A stretch of 64,000 bases of DNA, from positions 1 to 64,000 of the forward strand of contig CAMHTQ010000001.1 of NCBI GenBank assembly GCA_946188105.1, read 5' to 3'. This DNA is from an uncultured Alphaproteobacteria bacterium (lineage in GTDB: Bacteria; Pseudomonadota; Alphaproteobacteria; Rs-D84). Shown in pieces: positions 41,924 through 51,305 of the stretch. The translations under genes were made by a program, and so were the position numbers. The notes beneath the pieces were generated by a model. It was not told the DNA's origin, did not search any database, and saw nothing but the letters and a program-made list of their open reading frames with translations. Positions within the stretch are counted from its first letter, which is position 1. The number at the start of each line of letters is the position of its first letter.

Positions 41924-43753
41924 ATGGTATTATTACATAAAAAATCTGTGGCTGAAAAAAAGACAACCACAAAATCAAAGAAAAAAACAATCCAAGATTA
42001 TATTGAACCAACTGTTAGCCCAATCGCTGATATGCCAGAACATGAATCTGATATAAATGATGAAAAGGTGTATTTTATGGCTTTGGGTGGTTTGGAACAC
42101 GTTGGTCAAAATATGTATTTATACAAATACAAAGGGAAATTCCTGATCGTCGATTGCGGTATGGGATTTTTAGAAGAAGAAATCGGCGCTGGTGATGTTC
42201 AATATTGCGACACCAGTTGGCTTGAAAAACGCAAAGATGATGTTGTTGCATTTGTGCTGACCCATGGCCACGAAGATCATATTGGTGCATTAAAATTCAT
42301 TTGGCCAAAATTTAGAAAGCCAATTTATTGCACTCGTTTTCCTGCCGAAATTTTGCGTCAAACATTTGACGGAATTGAACTGGATTATGATCCTAAACGC
42401 GACATTATTGAATTTGATGCAGCTGGAACAACTTTGGATTTAGATCCATTTACCGTTGAAACATTCCATGTTTCTCACTCGGTTCCCGAGGCACAAATGT
42501 TGATAATAAAAACCCCAGCCGGTAAAATTTTACATACAGGCGACTGGACATTTAACGATGATAACCCAATCGAACCGGCAACCGATTATGCCAGATTACG
42601 CGAAATTGGATCTGATCCAAAATTGTTGGCATGTGTTTGCGACTCTACATCCAGTTCTCGTCAAACACCACAAACCACAGAAATTCAGGTTCGTGAAACA
42701 TTAACAGAATTGATGAAAAATGCACCTGGACGTGTGTTTGTAACGGGATATTCTCGCAGTATTGCCAGATTAAAAATGTTCGCCGAGGCTGCGCATGCCG
42801 CGGGACGTATTGCCGCAATCAAAGAACGCAGCAACCCCAGTCCCGTCCCATTTGTTGGCTTGCCAGAATTTCGTTCAATTGGTATAGATTTTGGTTATCT
42901 AGCAGAAAACGATATTTACCTGCATCGCGACATCAAAGATTTACCAGCAGAAAAACAGGCAATATTTTTAACAGGTTCCCAAGGGGAAAAGTTCGCAATG
43001 TTAACCCGCCTGTGCCATGGTAATGTCAAAGAATTAAAACTGATGCCAACCGATACGGTTATATTCAGTGCAATTATTATTCCAGGCCGCGAACAAGATG
43101 TATCGACCCTGTATAACAAATTGGCACGTATGGGAATAAAAACCCACACTATTTTTGATACTGATAATGTTCACGCATCTGGGCATGCTGGACGTCCTGA
43201 ATTCGAACGTTTTTACGACATGGTTCACCCCCAGGTTTCTATTCCAATGCATGGTGATTACATCAATGAAATGTTAAACGGCAAAATGGCAATGGAACGT
43301 GGCGGTGCAAAACAGATGATGGTTGTCCACAACGGTGAAATGATTGCTTTATCCGATGGTAACGAGGCATATGTTGCCGAAACAATCGAAACTAAATTCG
43401 TTGTTATGGAGGGCGAAACCGAACGCAGTGCCGATGACCAGGTGTACAAAAACCGTAAAAAAATCGCAATGAACGGTGCGGTATTTGTAACATTACCTGT
43501 CGATAAAAAGGGATTTTTAAAAGGCCCCCCCGAGGTTTCCAGTGCCGGTATATTTGAATCTGATGATACAGGATTTATGAAACGTCAAATTCAAATTGAA
43601 ATTACCAAGGCAATTGATGGATTAACAAAAACAGAACGCAAGGATAAAAACAATCTGGTTCGTGCTGTTCAAACCGCATCGAACAAGGTTGTACGTGCGT
43701 CCCTGGGGGCTGATAAAAAGCCACAATACAGTGTTCATTTTGTGCAAAAATAA
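41924..43753 (+). CDS. rnj: Ribonuclease J
   Basis: Metallo-beta-lactamase/beta-CASP ribonuclease with 5' exonuclease and endonuclease activity in mRNA decay and rRNA maturation. After a Lys/Thr-rich N-terminus of about 40 residues, the domain opens with MALGGLEHVGQNMYLY. THGHEDHIGAL near 114 is the HxHxDH zinc motif; HTGDWTFND near 206 and the beta-CASP part with GYSRSIARL and PQVSIPMHGDY carry the other ligands. The C-terminal domain is complete at 609 residues. AAAGGAA precedes the ATG, and a structured leader lies upstream. Confidence 0.94.
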   Translation: MVLLHKKSVAEKKTTTKSKKKTIQDYIEPTVSPIADMPEHESDINDEKVYFMALGGLEHVGQNMYLYKYKGKFLIVDCGMGFLEEEIGAGDVQYCDTSWLEKRKDDVVAFVLTHGHEDHIGALKFIWPKFRKPIYCTRFPAEILRQTFDGIELDYDPKRDIIEFDAAGTTLDLDPFTVETFHVSHSVPEAQMLIIKTPAGKILHTGDWTFNDDNPIEPATDYARLREIGSDPKLLACVCDSTSSSRQTPQTTEIQVRETLTELMKNAPGRVFVTGYSRSIARLKMFAEAAHAAGRIAAIKERSNPSPVPFVGLPEFRSIGIDFGYLAENDIYLHRDIKDLPAEKQAIFLTGSQGEKFAMLTRLCHGNVKELKLMPTDTVIFSAIIIPGREQDVSTLYNKLARMGIKTHTIFDTDNVHASGHAGRPEFERFYDMVHPQVSIPMHGDYINEMLNGKMAMERGGAKQMMVVHNGEMIALSDGNEAYVAETIETKFVVMEGETERSADDQVYKNRKKIAMNGAVFVTLPVDKKGFLKGPPEVSSAGIFESDDTGFMKRQIQIEITKAIDGLTKTERKDKNNLVRAVQTASNKVVRASLGADKKPQYSVHFVQK

Positions 43754-43756
43754 TAA

Positions 43757-43783
43757 ATGCCCCAAACGGGGCATTTTTTTATG
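43757..43783 (+). terminator. RNase J terminator
   Basis: AAATGCCCC / GGGGCATTT stem with a 3-nt loop and a T tract. Confidence 0.9.
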
Positions 43784-43791
43784 CCTGCACC

Positions 43792-43819
43792 TTGAATTTC
43801 CTTAAAAAACTGATAAAAT
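43792..43819 (+). promoter_or_regulatory. Sigma-70-type promoter of trpS
   Basis: TTGAAT (43792-43797) and TAAAAT (43814-43819), spacer 16 bp. The leader is too short for an attenuator. Confidence 0.55.
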
Positions 43820-43844
43820 AATATAGATAATAAAAGGTATTGTT

Positions 43845-44837
43845 ATGTCTGATAAAATTATTTTAACAGGAATTAAACCAACCGGTATGCCACATATCGG
43901 CAATTATCTTGGTGTCTATAAACATTTAATAGAATTATCCCAAGATTACAAAACCGTTGCTTTTATTGCTGATTTGCACGCATTAAACACAATTCATGAC
44001 CCCAAGGTAATTAAACAATACACCTATGAAATGGCTGCATTTATATTGGCTATGGGCTTGAATATGGATAATGCGATTTTATTCCGCCAATCAGATATTG
44101 ATGCTATTTATAAATTAAATACATTTTTAATGAATGTAACCCCAAAAGGTTTAATGAACCGCGCCCATTCTTACAAGGCAATATTGGAAAAAAATGCCGC
44201 ATCAGGTGATGATCCTGATAACGGTGTTAATATGGGATTATATACCTATCCTATTTTAATGAGTGCCGATATTTTATTGTATAATTCTGATATCGTGCCT
44301 GTTGGTTCTGATCAAAAACAACACGTAGAATTCGCTCGTGACATTGCCGAATACTTTAATCGCACATACGGCAATACGTTCCGGTTACCCGAACCCCAGA
44401 TTAGCAAAGATTCCGGTTTGATACCAGGTTTAGACGGCCGTAAAATGAGCAAATCTTATGATAATACGATTCCAATTTTCGCACCTGAATCTGAATTGAA
44501 AAAGAAAATTATGCGTATCATCACAGATAGTAAATTACCAGACGAACCAAAAAATCCTGACGAGTCAACTATCTTTTTATTATACAAACATTTCGCAACC
44601 GATGCCCAAATTGCAAATATGCGTGAATTATTTGAAAAAGGTAAAATCGGTTATGGCGATGCTAAAAAGATGCTGTTTGATGCAATCAACACTTATTTAT
44701 CAGAACCACGTAAAAAATATGAATATTTCATGTCGCATACTGATGAATTAGACAAGATTTTGGCAGACGGGGCTGCAACTGCCACTAAAATTGCCAACAA
44801 GACAATCGAACGCATTAAAAAGTCGATGCTGGGTTAA
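43845..44837 (+). CDS. trpS: Tryptophanyl-tRNA synthetase
   Basis: Class I synthetase for tRNA-Trp. TGIKPTGMPHIGNYLG (residues 8-23) contains the HIGH-type motif HIGN, and GRKMSKSYDN near residue 198 is the KMSKS loop. QKQHVEFARDIA is the family's ATP-side block, and PVGSDQ precedes it. The 330-residue length is typical. AAAGGTATTGTT precedes the ATG. The SIMPL gene follows 24 bp later with a GGAGGGAG ribosome binding site, so both may share a transcript. Confidence 0.97.
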   Translation: MSDKIILTGIKPTGMPHIGNYLGVYKHLIELSQDYKTVAFIADLHALNTIHDPKVIKQYTYEMAAFILAMGLNMDNAILFRQSDIDAIYKLNTFLMNVTPKGLMNRAHSYKAILEKNAASGDDPDNGVNMGLYTYPILMSADILLYNSDIVPVGSDQKQHVEFARDIAEYFNRTYGNTFRLPEPQISKDSGLIPGLDGRKMSKSYDNTIPIFAPESELKKKIMRIITDSKLPDEPKNPDESTIFLLYKHFATDAQIANMRELFEKGKIGYGDAKKMLFDAINTYLSEPRKKYEYFMSHTDELDKILADGAATATKIANKTIERIKKSMLG

Positions 44838-44861
44838 ACAAAAAAAACGGAGGGAGAAACA

Positions 44862-45578
44862 ATGAAAGCATTTACCTGGATTTTATGTGCCGTATTGGCG
44901 GTTATCGGTTATAACTATTTTGATAATACCCCACCCAGAACCGTATCAACAAATGGCGAATGTTTAACAACCGCTCCACGTGACAGAACCGCAATAACTC
45001 TGCGTGTCACAACATTGGATAAAAACGCATTACAATCTATGCGGGCTGCGACCAATAAAATGGCAGAAATAAACACATTCCTCAGCAATCTGGATGTGAA
45101 AACCCAAACCACAGAATTTAATTCTTATGAAAAATCAGAATGGAATCATACCGCACAAAAATCTGTAAATCTGGGCTTTGAAACAACCATTGCGGTCGAA
45201 GTTTCTGCAGACAATATGGATATAATCGAACAGGTATTAAATCAATTTGCTGGCCAACCAAACATTTATGTTGGCGGATTGCAAATGTTCACCAGTGCTG
45301 AAACAATGCAACCAATTATGGAAAAATGTCTGAGCGAAGCCGTCCAAAACGCGAAAAAACGTGCGGCTGCATTGGTTGGTGGCGACAACAGAACCGTTGG
45401 CAGATTATTATCTGTATCATACGGAAATGTATCTTATGATGCTAACCCAACGGCAAATTATCGTTTAATGGCCGCCAAAGCAACATCCGAAGCAATGGAT
45501 GCCGGTGCATTTGGAACATTAACATCCAAAGAAACTAATGTATCTGTCAAAGTTTCTGCAACATTTGAAATAAAGTAA
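44862..45578 (+). CDS. SIMPL-domain (DUF541) exported protein
   Basis: An N-terminal signal anchor (residues 2-20, FTWILCAVLAVIGYNYF) precedes a SIMPL domain of about 200 residues, with the alternating pattern of strands and the conserved C-terminal half (AVQNAKKRAAALVGGDNRTV, then VKVSATFEI). Such proteins are periplasmic or outer-membrane associated and have been linked to oxidative stress in E. coli (YggE), but their function is not defined. Excellent GGAGGGAG ribosome binding site. The next gene (xerC) starts one base after the stop codon. Confidence 0.88.
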   Translation: MKAFTWILCAVLAVIGYNYFDNTPPRTVSTNGECLTTAPRDRTAITLRVTTLDKNALQSMRAATNKMAEINTFLSNLDVKTQTTEFNSYEKSEWNHTAQKSVNLGFETTIAVEVSADNMDIIEQVLNQFAGQPNIYVGGLQMFTSAETMQPIMEKCLSEAVQNAKKRAAALVGGDNRTVGRLLSVSYGNVSYDANPTANYRLMAAKATSEAMDAGAFGTLTSKETNVSVKVSATFEIK

Positions 45579-45579
45579 A

Positions 45580-46506
45580 ATGAATGAAGTCGTTTCTGAT
45601 TTTATAGATTATTTGCTGAATACGAAAAATTATTCTGAACATACAGCAACCGCTTATGAAACAGATATACACGACTTTATAAAATTTTATTCCAATTGGT
45701 CCAGCAACGATTTATTACCAGCCGACCTGGGCAAACTGGATACATTTTGTTTCCGCGCATGGCTGGCTGATCGGGCACGCAGAAATCTGGAACACAAATC
45801 GACAGCTCGCGCATTATCTTCATTACGTGGCTTTTATAAATTCATAGGGAAAAAATACAACATCCAAAACGATGCAATTGGTTTGATATCATCCCCAAAG
45901 GTTCCCAGAAAATTATCAAAAGCAATTGAAACATCCGAATTTACTGATATGAAATCTGCACTGGCAACCATTGATAAAAAAAATCCATGGGTTGCGACAC
46001 GTGATTGGGCATTACTAACATTATTGTTTGGATGCGGTTTGCGTATATCCGAGGCACTATCACTAAAAGTTCGCGATATGCAAAACGCGCCAACAACCCT
46101 TCGCATAATTGGTAAAGGTCAAAAAGAACGTATTGTTCCTGTATTACCGGCTGTAAATGAAGCTATTGCTAAATATATTGCCGATTGCCCTTACTCTGGT
46201 GACCCAGACAAACCATTATTCCGCAGTGTAAAAGGATTACCAATGTCGGCACGTATGGCAGAAAAAACTGTCGAAAATCTGCGGGCATATTTACAATTGC
46301 CAGATTATGTAACCCCACATGCCCTGCGGCATACATTTGCAACCGCCCTGTTGTCGGGTGGTGCCGATTTACGCAGTTTGCAAGAATTATTGGGACATGC
46401 ATCCCTTTCTACAACACAACTATATACCAAGGTAAATATGGCTGAAATAAATAATATCTATGCCCATGCACATCCTTTTGCCAAACACGACCCAAATAAC
46501 GAATAA
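45580..46506 (+). CDS. xerC: Tyrosine recombinase XerC/XerD type
   Basis: Site-specific recombinase that acts with a partner at dif to resolve chromosome dimers. The N-terminal SAM-like domain (YLLNTKNYSEHTATAYETDI) is typical of Xer proteins. Catalytic residues are visible: Arg in GCGLRISEAL, Lys in GKGQKERIVP, HALRHTFATALL (His and Arg), GHASLSTTQLYT (His and nucleophile Tyr). 308 residues, full length. Whether it is XerC or XerD is not certain; XerC is favoured. A dif-like site lies 16 kb away in this window. Confidence 0.9.
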   Translation: MNEVVSDFIDYLLNTKNYSEHTATAYETDIHDFIKFYSNWSSNDLLPADLGKLDTFCFRAWLADRARRNLEHKSTARALSSLRGFYKFIGKKYNIQNDAIGLISSPKVPRKLSKAIETSEFTDMKSALATIDKKNPWVATRDWALLTLLFGCGLRISEALSLKVRDMQNAPTTLRIIGKGQKERIVPVLPAVNEAIAKYIADCPYSGDPDKPLFRSVKGLPMSARMAEKTVENLRAYLQLPDYVTPHALRHTFATALLSGGADLRSLQELLGHASLSTTQLYTKVNMAEINNIYAHAHPFAKHDPNNE

Positions 46507-46587
46507 ATTCTACGAAATTCAAATTATTCCTTAATTTTTTCCTGAAAAATTGCTATAATATTCCTTGAAAAAGCAAGGAATACCGAT

Positions 46588-49008
46588 ATGGCATTAAAAA
46601 AAATAAAAGATTTAATTCGTGAAATGATTTTTGAAACATCAGCACATGAACATGAATATGCAAATGTTATGGCGAATTTGGTATTTAACCGCAGTACAGA
46701 TTATGATGCAGTTGCAGATGATGCCATTTCAAAAGACACAGAATTGAACATAAAAAAACAAAAGATAAACAATGCACTGGATAAAAAAAATCAAAAAATA
46801 AAAATGCACGGTGGGAAAAAAAATACAATGCCCGCCGAAGAATTCCGTGCAGCGATGATAAAATTAAACAAACAAAAAGGTATTTTAACCGAACTGCAAC
46901 ACCAAACAATCGATGAAAGGATGCGTGTTGGTTTTGCATCGATTGACCCGGTGACAAAAAAATATGCATGTTTGCGCCATTTGGCAAACAAATGTATAAA
47001 ACAGGAAGATTTACCAACAATAGAAAACGAAAATGACAAATTTATATATGCAGATGAAGATGCATTTAAATCTTCGCAAACTGCCATCCACTTTCGTGAA
47101 ATCGCGGATTATGTGGATTATATTTTTGGGGCGCGCGAATCTAAAATAACCGAGCCACAATCGATTATCGAAATAATCAAAAATGATGCCAAAGAATTAG
47201 GCATGAATTTGGGCGAATTAACTGCGGAAAATATTCCTAACATATACAACAACTTATTGAACCGTATTGCCGAAGAAAATAAGGCAAAACAAACCGAGGC
47301 CGAACAAATTGAACAAAGTCAAATCGGTGTTAAACTTATCCAAGATTTTGGGGATGGATTGGCAATGTACCGTTTATTGCCAGATACGGAATATTATAAC
47401 GAGCATGGCGAACACCGTAATTTGGTATATGAATCTAATCAAATGGGTATTTGCATTGGGCAAAAAACACAAAGCTATTCCAAAAAAATTTTAGAAACCA
47501 AAGAAAACCAATATTACACCCTGCGCAGTCGTGAAAAAAATGGCCAGTTGGTTCCACATTGCACTATCGAGGTTAATGGCGATACTATTTCCCAAGTCAA
47601 AGGTAAATCAAACGGACCTGTTAATAGTAATTATATAAAACCTGTGCGTGAATTTTTGAAAAACCGTTTAAATTGCGCCTTTCCAGGCGAAGAAGCAGAC
47701 GGCAAACGCAAATTATACGATTATTCTAATATAGGTTTTATACAAGATGTACACGATCAAACCGTTGATATATTTAACCTACCGGAAAATACTGAACTTG
47801 ATAGGATATCTTATGCACTATTATCGACACGTGGCTTTGATATAAAAAACATTAAAACAATCAACACAATATCAGTTGTTGGCGAAAAGATTACTCAATC
47901 ATATATTGATAAAATTAATAAATTTACTGACAAAGTTAAAGGAATCGCAATTAACTCAGCAAAATTATATGGCGATTTAGATTTTGGTGTAGAATCTTTA
48001 GAGTTATATAACACTGATTTATCAAATGTGACTAGTATTAAATTTAACAATATAAACAGCCTGGATTTAAGCAACGCAAAAGGATTGCATGGCGATTTAG
48101 ATTTCAGTGGTGTAGGATATTTACATTTAGACCATACTGATTTATCAAATGTAACTAATATGAAATTTAACAATATAAACCGCCTGGATTTAAGAGACGC
48201 AAAAGGATTGCATGGCAATTTGGATTTCAACGGTGTAAAAGAATTATATTTATATAACACTGATTTATCAAATGTAACTAATATGAAATTTAACAATATA
48301 TACAGCCTATATTTAAGCAGCGCAACAGGTTTGCATGGCGATTTAGATTTCAGTGGTGTAGAATATTTACGTTTAGACCATGCTGATTTATCAAATGTAA
48401 CTAATATGAAATTTAACAATATAAACGCCCTGAATTTAGACGACGCAAAAGGATTGCATGGCGATTTAGATTTTAGTGGTGTAAAAGTATTAGATTTACG
48501 CGGGACTGATTTTTCAAATGTGACTAATATTAAATTTAATCCAAAAGCAACAATATTAAATTTAAGCAACGCAAAAGGATTGCATGGCGATTTAGATTTC
48601 AGTGGTGTAGAATCTTTAGAGTTATATCACACTGATTTATCAAATGTGACTAGTATTAAATTTAACAATATAAACCGCCTGGATTTACACAGCGCAACAG
48701 GATTGCATGGCGATTTAGATTTTAGTGGTGTAAAAGAATTATATTTATATAACATTGATGTGACTAATATGAAATTTAACAATATAAACCGCCTGGATTT
48801 ACGCAGCGCAGGATTGCATGGCGATTTAGATTTTAGTGGTGTAAAAGAATTATATTTATATAAAACTGATTTATCAAATGTGACTAGTATTAAATTTAAA
48901 CCAATGGGTTATATACGCGGGATTTCAAAGGAAGAGCAAAAACGTTTAAAAAAGAAAAATATGTTATACAAAATAACTCATATATTATCACGCGATCCAA
49001 ATTATTAA
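46588..49008 (+). CDS. Leucine-rich-repeat protein of unknown function
   Basis: Residues 1-450 are charged, soluble and not recognised, with no signal peptide. Residues 460-772 hold eight tandem repeats of about 41 residues, e.g. LHGDLDFSGVKELYLYNTDL followed by SNVTNMKFNNINRLDLRDAK. Each unit contains two LRR-like turns (LxxLxLxxTxL and FNNINxLxL). The repeats are nearly identical at DNA level, so they arose recently; units 5 and 7 carry small in-frame changes. The short C-terminus is basic. A cytoplasmic interaction or effector protein is a guess. A terminator follows. Confidence 0.8.
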   Translation: MALKKIKDLIREMIFETSAHEHEYANVMANLVFNRSTDYDAVADDAISKDTELNIKKQKINNALDKKNQKIKMHGGKKNTMPAEEFRAAMIKLNKQKGILTELQHQTIDERMRVGFASIDPVTKKYACLRHLANKCIKQEDLPTIENENDKFIYADEDAFKSSQTAIHFREIADYVDYIFGARESKITEPQSIIEIIKNDAKELGMNLGELTAENIPNIYNNLLNRIAEENKAKQTEAEQIEQSQIGVKLIQDFGDGLAMYRLLPDTEYYNEHGEHRNLVYESNQMGICIGQKTQSYSKKILETKENQYYTLRSREKNGQLVPHCTIEVNGDTISQVKGKSNGPVNSNYIKPVREFLKNRLNCAFPGEEADGKRKLYDYSNIGFIQDVHDQTVDIFNLPENTELDRISYALLSTRGFDIKNIKTINTISVVGEKITQSYIDKINKFTDKVKGIAINSAKLYGDLDFGVESLELYNTDLSNVTSIKFNNINSLDLSNAKGLHGDLDFSGVGYLHLDHTDLSNVTNMKFNNINRLDLRDAKGLHGNLDFNGVKELYLYNTDLSNVTNMKFNNIYSLYLSSATGLHGDLDFSGVEYLRLDHADLSNVTNMKFNNINALNLDDAKGLHGDLDFSGVKVLDLRGTDFSNVTNIKFNPKATILNLSNAKGLHGDLDFSGVESLELYHTDLSNVTSIKFNNINRLDLHSATGLHGDLDFSGVKELYLYNIDVTNMKFNNINRLDLRSAGLHGDLDFSGVKELYLYKTDLSNVTSIKFKPMGYIRGISKEEQKRLKKKNMLYKITHILSRDPNY
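47965..48904 (+). repeat. Eight tandem ~123-bp LRR-coding repeats
   Basis: Units of about 41 codons, recognised by repeated TTGCATGGCGATTTAGATTT and AATATGAAATTTAACAATAT. Unit 7 has lost three codons and then one codon relative to the others, and unit 5 has one extra codon. All changes keep the frame. Confidence 0.92.
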
Positions 49009-49044
49009 AAAAACCGCTGGGTTTCTCCCCAGCGGTTTCCTTTT
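49007..49044. terminator. Bidirectional terminator, LRR gene and rpsD
   Basis: AAACCGCTGGG / CCCAGCGGTTT stem with a TTTCTC loop, between converging genes. Confidence 0.88.
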
Positions 49045-49058
49045 TATCCTTTTCCCTA

Positions 49059-49691
49059 TTAACGAGAATAGAATTCGACAACCAATTCTGGAAACATTTG
49101 TACAGGATATGGAACATCTGCAAATGCAGGTACGCGAACAAATGTTGCAGTAAAGTTTGCACTATCAACGTTCACATAATCACAGAAATTACGTTCACCA
49201 GATTCCAAAGCCAACACAACCAATGGCATTTGCTTTGCTTTTTCGCTAACTGTGATAACATCCCCTGGGTTTACACGATATGATGGGATCTTAACGCGTT
49301 TGCCATTGACATAAATGTGACCATGGTTAATCAATTGACGAGAAGAGAACACAGTTGGAGCTAATTTTGCACGATATACAACAGCATCCAAACGACGTTC
49401 CAACAAACCAATCAAGTTGTCAGGAGTATCGCCTTTCATATTATCGGCCTCGGCATAATATTTGTGGAACTTCTTTTCACCAATATTACCATAATAACCC
49501 TTTAATGTCTGTTTAGCACGCATCTGTTGTGCATAAGCAGAATTATTGCCACCACGAGATGTTGGACCATGTTGACCAGGTTTATATTTACGTTTGTTAA
49601 ATGGAGATTTTGCCTGTCCCCACAAATTAACGCCCAAAGAACGAGCGATTTTCAATTTACGTGTGCTACGTTTTGCACCAGCTCTTGCCAT
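49059..49691 (-). CDS. rpsD: 30S ribosomal protein S4
   Basis: Primary 16S rRNA-binding protein that starts assembly of the small subunit body. The N-terminus (MARAGAKRSTRKLKIARSLG) and the PGQHGPTSRGGNNSAYAQQM region are typical; the S4 RNA-binding domain RLDAVVYRAKLAPTVFSSRQ (about residues 92-111) is followed by INHGHIYVNGKRVKIPSYRV. 210 residues, with a C-terminal EFYSR. The N-terminus lacks the zinc-binding cysteines of the C+ type. AAAGGAT-like ribosome binding site upstream. Confidence 0.97.
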   Translation of the reverse strand: MARAGAKRSTRKLKIARSLGVNLWGQAKSPFNKRKYKPGQHGPTSRGGNNSAYAQQMRAKQTLKGYYGNIGEKKFHKYYAEADNMKGDTPDNLIGLLERRLDAVVYRAKLAPTVFSSRQLINHGHIYVNGKRVKIPSYRVNPGDVITVSEKAKQMPLVVLALESGERNFCDYVNVDSANFTATFVRVPAFADVPYPVQMFPELVVEFYSR

Positions 49692-49760
49692 AATTTATCC
49701 TTTTTTTTGGTTTTTTCTTGTGCCAGATATTTAACAGAATCCTTATCACATGCGGGACCA

Positions 49761-49802
49761 AAAAGCACCGCCGTTTAATCAGTTCTGATTACCCAGCGGT
49801 GC
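49761..49802 (-). terminator. Terminator of the 49.8-50.3 kb gene
   Basis: On the minus strand GCACCGC / GCGGTGC encloses a smaller AATCAG-AA-CTGATT hairpin and ends in TTTTTGG. The T tract is short, so strength is uncertain. Confidence 0.6.
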
Positions 49803-49838
49803 GTATATTAAAACATTTTTACCAGAAAATCAAGTTTT

Positions 49839-50327
49839 TTATTGATATTGTCTTATGCGTTTTTGTAATTTTTTAAACAATCTTTCAGGCCAAGGTATTT
49901 CGTATCGTGGTCTTTTAATTCCATAATACAGCTCCTTGCGAAAGTCAGAGTTTTCGCAAACCTGGTACGCAAACTCGCGTGCACAGTTTTTTGCACACAA
50001 TTCCGCCGAAACGCGCTTGCCATCCCAGACCCAATCGGCCGTTGTTCCATCTTTCAATGCAATACGACCCCATGCGGTTGGACCGGGTTCAGCCGATGGA
50101 TTGCCTGTCTCGGCATATTCGCCCTCTGTTATTGACGACATTATTTGAAATTCTGCAATAAATGGATTTTTTTTCAGCTCCCATTTAAACACAGATTTTA
50201 CATATTTAATCTCCTCTATATCTTGACCACGATATGTCGTCGCAGGTTTTCCACCAACAAAAACATCAACCACACCTTTGTCGTCATATTTTACCGTTAT
50301 AAATTCTGTATTTGGAATATCATTCAT
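49839..50327 (-). CDS. Hypothetical protein
   Basis: Not recognised. A soluble 162-residue protein with no signal peptide. The N-terminal half has beta-strand-like segments (FITVKYDDKGVVDVFVGGKP), the middle is Trp/Gly-rich (TAWGRIALKDGTTADWVWDG), and the C-terminus is helical and basic, ending KKLQKRIRQYQ. The next gene upstream ends in a similar KLKNRQYQ, so the two may be distant paralogs. Ribosome binding site AAAAGGATG overlaps the spacer. The pair is probably cotranscribed, since only 12 bp separates them. Confidence 0.65.
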   Translation of the reverse strand: MNDIPNTEFITVKYDDKGVVDVFVGGKPATTYRGQDIEEIKYVKSVFKWELKKNPFIAEFQIMSSITEGEYAETGNPSAEPGPTAWGRIALKDGTTADWVWDGKRVSAELCAKNCAREFAYQVCENSDFRKELYYGIKRPRYEIPWPERLFKKLQKRIRQYQ

Positions 50328-50339
50328 TTTACATCCTTT

Positions 50340-50714
50340 TTATTGATATTGGCGGTTTTTTAATTTTTGTGCCAAACGCGTCATAAACGGAACACGCGGT
50401 GCAACTTTTTTATCTAAATCACGATGCAAAACACCCAATTTCCAACCCAGATAGCCACTTGATTCAATAGAACGCAAACCATAGTTTCTAATATTAATAG
50501 ATTGAAAAAAATTCGTAATACTACCATCAAATTCAACACTTTTTTGACATTCTGCACCACAGGATTTGAATTTTATTAAATAAATCTTGGTCACAGGTGT
50601 CTCATTCTCCACCGACACACGTGCATCAGGCTGATTAATAATTGTCAAATGCCAATTTATAAGGTCAATATCGCTCTTAAATTCTCTAGCTTTACGCACA
50701 AATTTATTTATCAT
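50340..50714 (-). CDS. Hypothetical protein
   Basis: Not recognised. 124 residues, soluble, beta-rich centre (ARVSVENETPVTKIYLIKFK) with two cysteines in KSCGAECQKS, and a basic C-terminus PFMTRLAQKLKNRQYQ that resembles the end of the downstream gene product. AAAAGGATGAATT lies before the start. Probably first gene of a two-gene unit. No conserved domain is evident. Confidence 0.65.
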   Translation of the reverse strand: MINKFVRKAREFKSDIDLINWHLTIINQPDARVSVENETPVTKIYLIKFKSCGAECQKSVEFDGSITNFFQSINIRNYGLRSIESSGYLGWKLGVLHRDLDKKVAPRVPFMTRLAQKLKNRQYQ

Positions 50715-50777
50715 AATTCATCCTTTTTATTATCACAAACCACAATATAACACTAAACATTTAATTTGTCAAGATAT

Positions 50778-51305
50778 TTATTGTTTATTTTTTACCCAAA
50801 ATTCTAATGCATTACGCGCACTATCAAATGCCAACGGCAATTCAGACAATTCTTGTAAATTGCGGATAAAATGCTTTTGCACCTGTAAAACCTCTGTTTT
50901 TTGCAAATTAAATTCCGCATCATCTGGCAAAAATGCTGTAAAAAACATATCACAAGTTTTATACCGAATATTCTTGTAATCATAAGTATTTGGAAATCCC
51001 GCCATATATTTCAATCCAGCCGGAACCAATCCAAGTTCTTCACGACATTCACGAACACATGCCTGTTCGGGTGTTTCCCCAGGTTCAACAAATCCACCTG
51101 GTAAACACAACATTCCCTGTTTTGGATCTTTCGCCCTGACCTCGAATAAAACCGCCCCTGATTTATCCAAAATAATAACAGCAACCGCCGCTGCAACATT
51201 GTTATACAAAACAAAGCCACATTCAGCACACCGCCAGCAACGCATATTTATATTCAGAATATTTTTACAACCACAAATTGGGCAGAAATTAAAATTATTT
51301 TCCAT
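50778..51305 (-). CDS. NUDIX hydrolase with N-terminal zinc ribbon
   Basis: Hydrolyses nucleoside diphosphates linked to another moiety. The start MENNFNFCPICGC is chosen because the zinc ribbon (CPICGC, then CWRCAECGF, residues 8-30) starts there; it overlaps the end of the upstream gene by 11 bp. GGFVEPGETPEQACVRECRE (about 73-92) followed by ELGL is the Nudix box with its metal-binding glutamates. Architecture resembles a short NudC-like or YjhB-like enzyme; substrate unknown. 175 residues. Confidence 0.9.
   Translation of the reverse strand: MENNFNFCPICGCKNILNINMRCWRCAECGFVLYNNVAAAVAVIILDKSGAVLFEVRAKDPKQGMLCLPGGFVEPGETPEQACVRECREELGLVPAGLKYMAGFPNTYDYKNIRYKTCDMFFTAFLPDDAEFNLQKTEVLQVQKHFIRNLQELSELPLAFDSARNALEFWVKNKQ

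Noticed and set aside
47895..48569. 224-codon minus-strand open frame in the LRR region
   Set aside because: Caused by the tandem repeats on the plus strand; its own repeats follow the same period and no start signal is present.
47965..48904. Regular direct repeats considered as a CRISPR array
   Set aside because: Units are about 123 bp, in frame and coding, with no alternation of short repeats and unique spacers.
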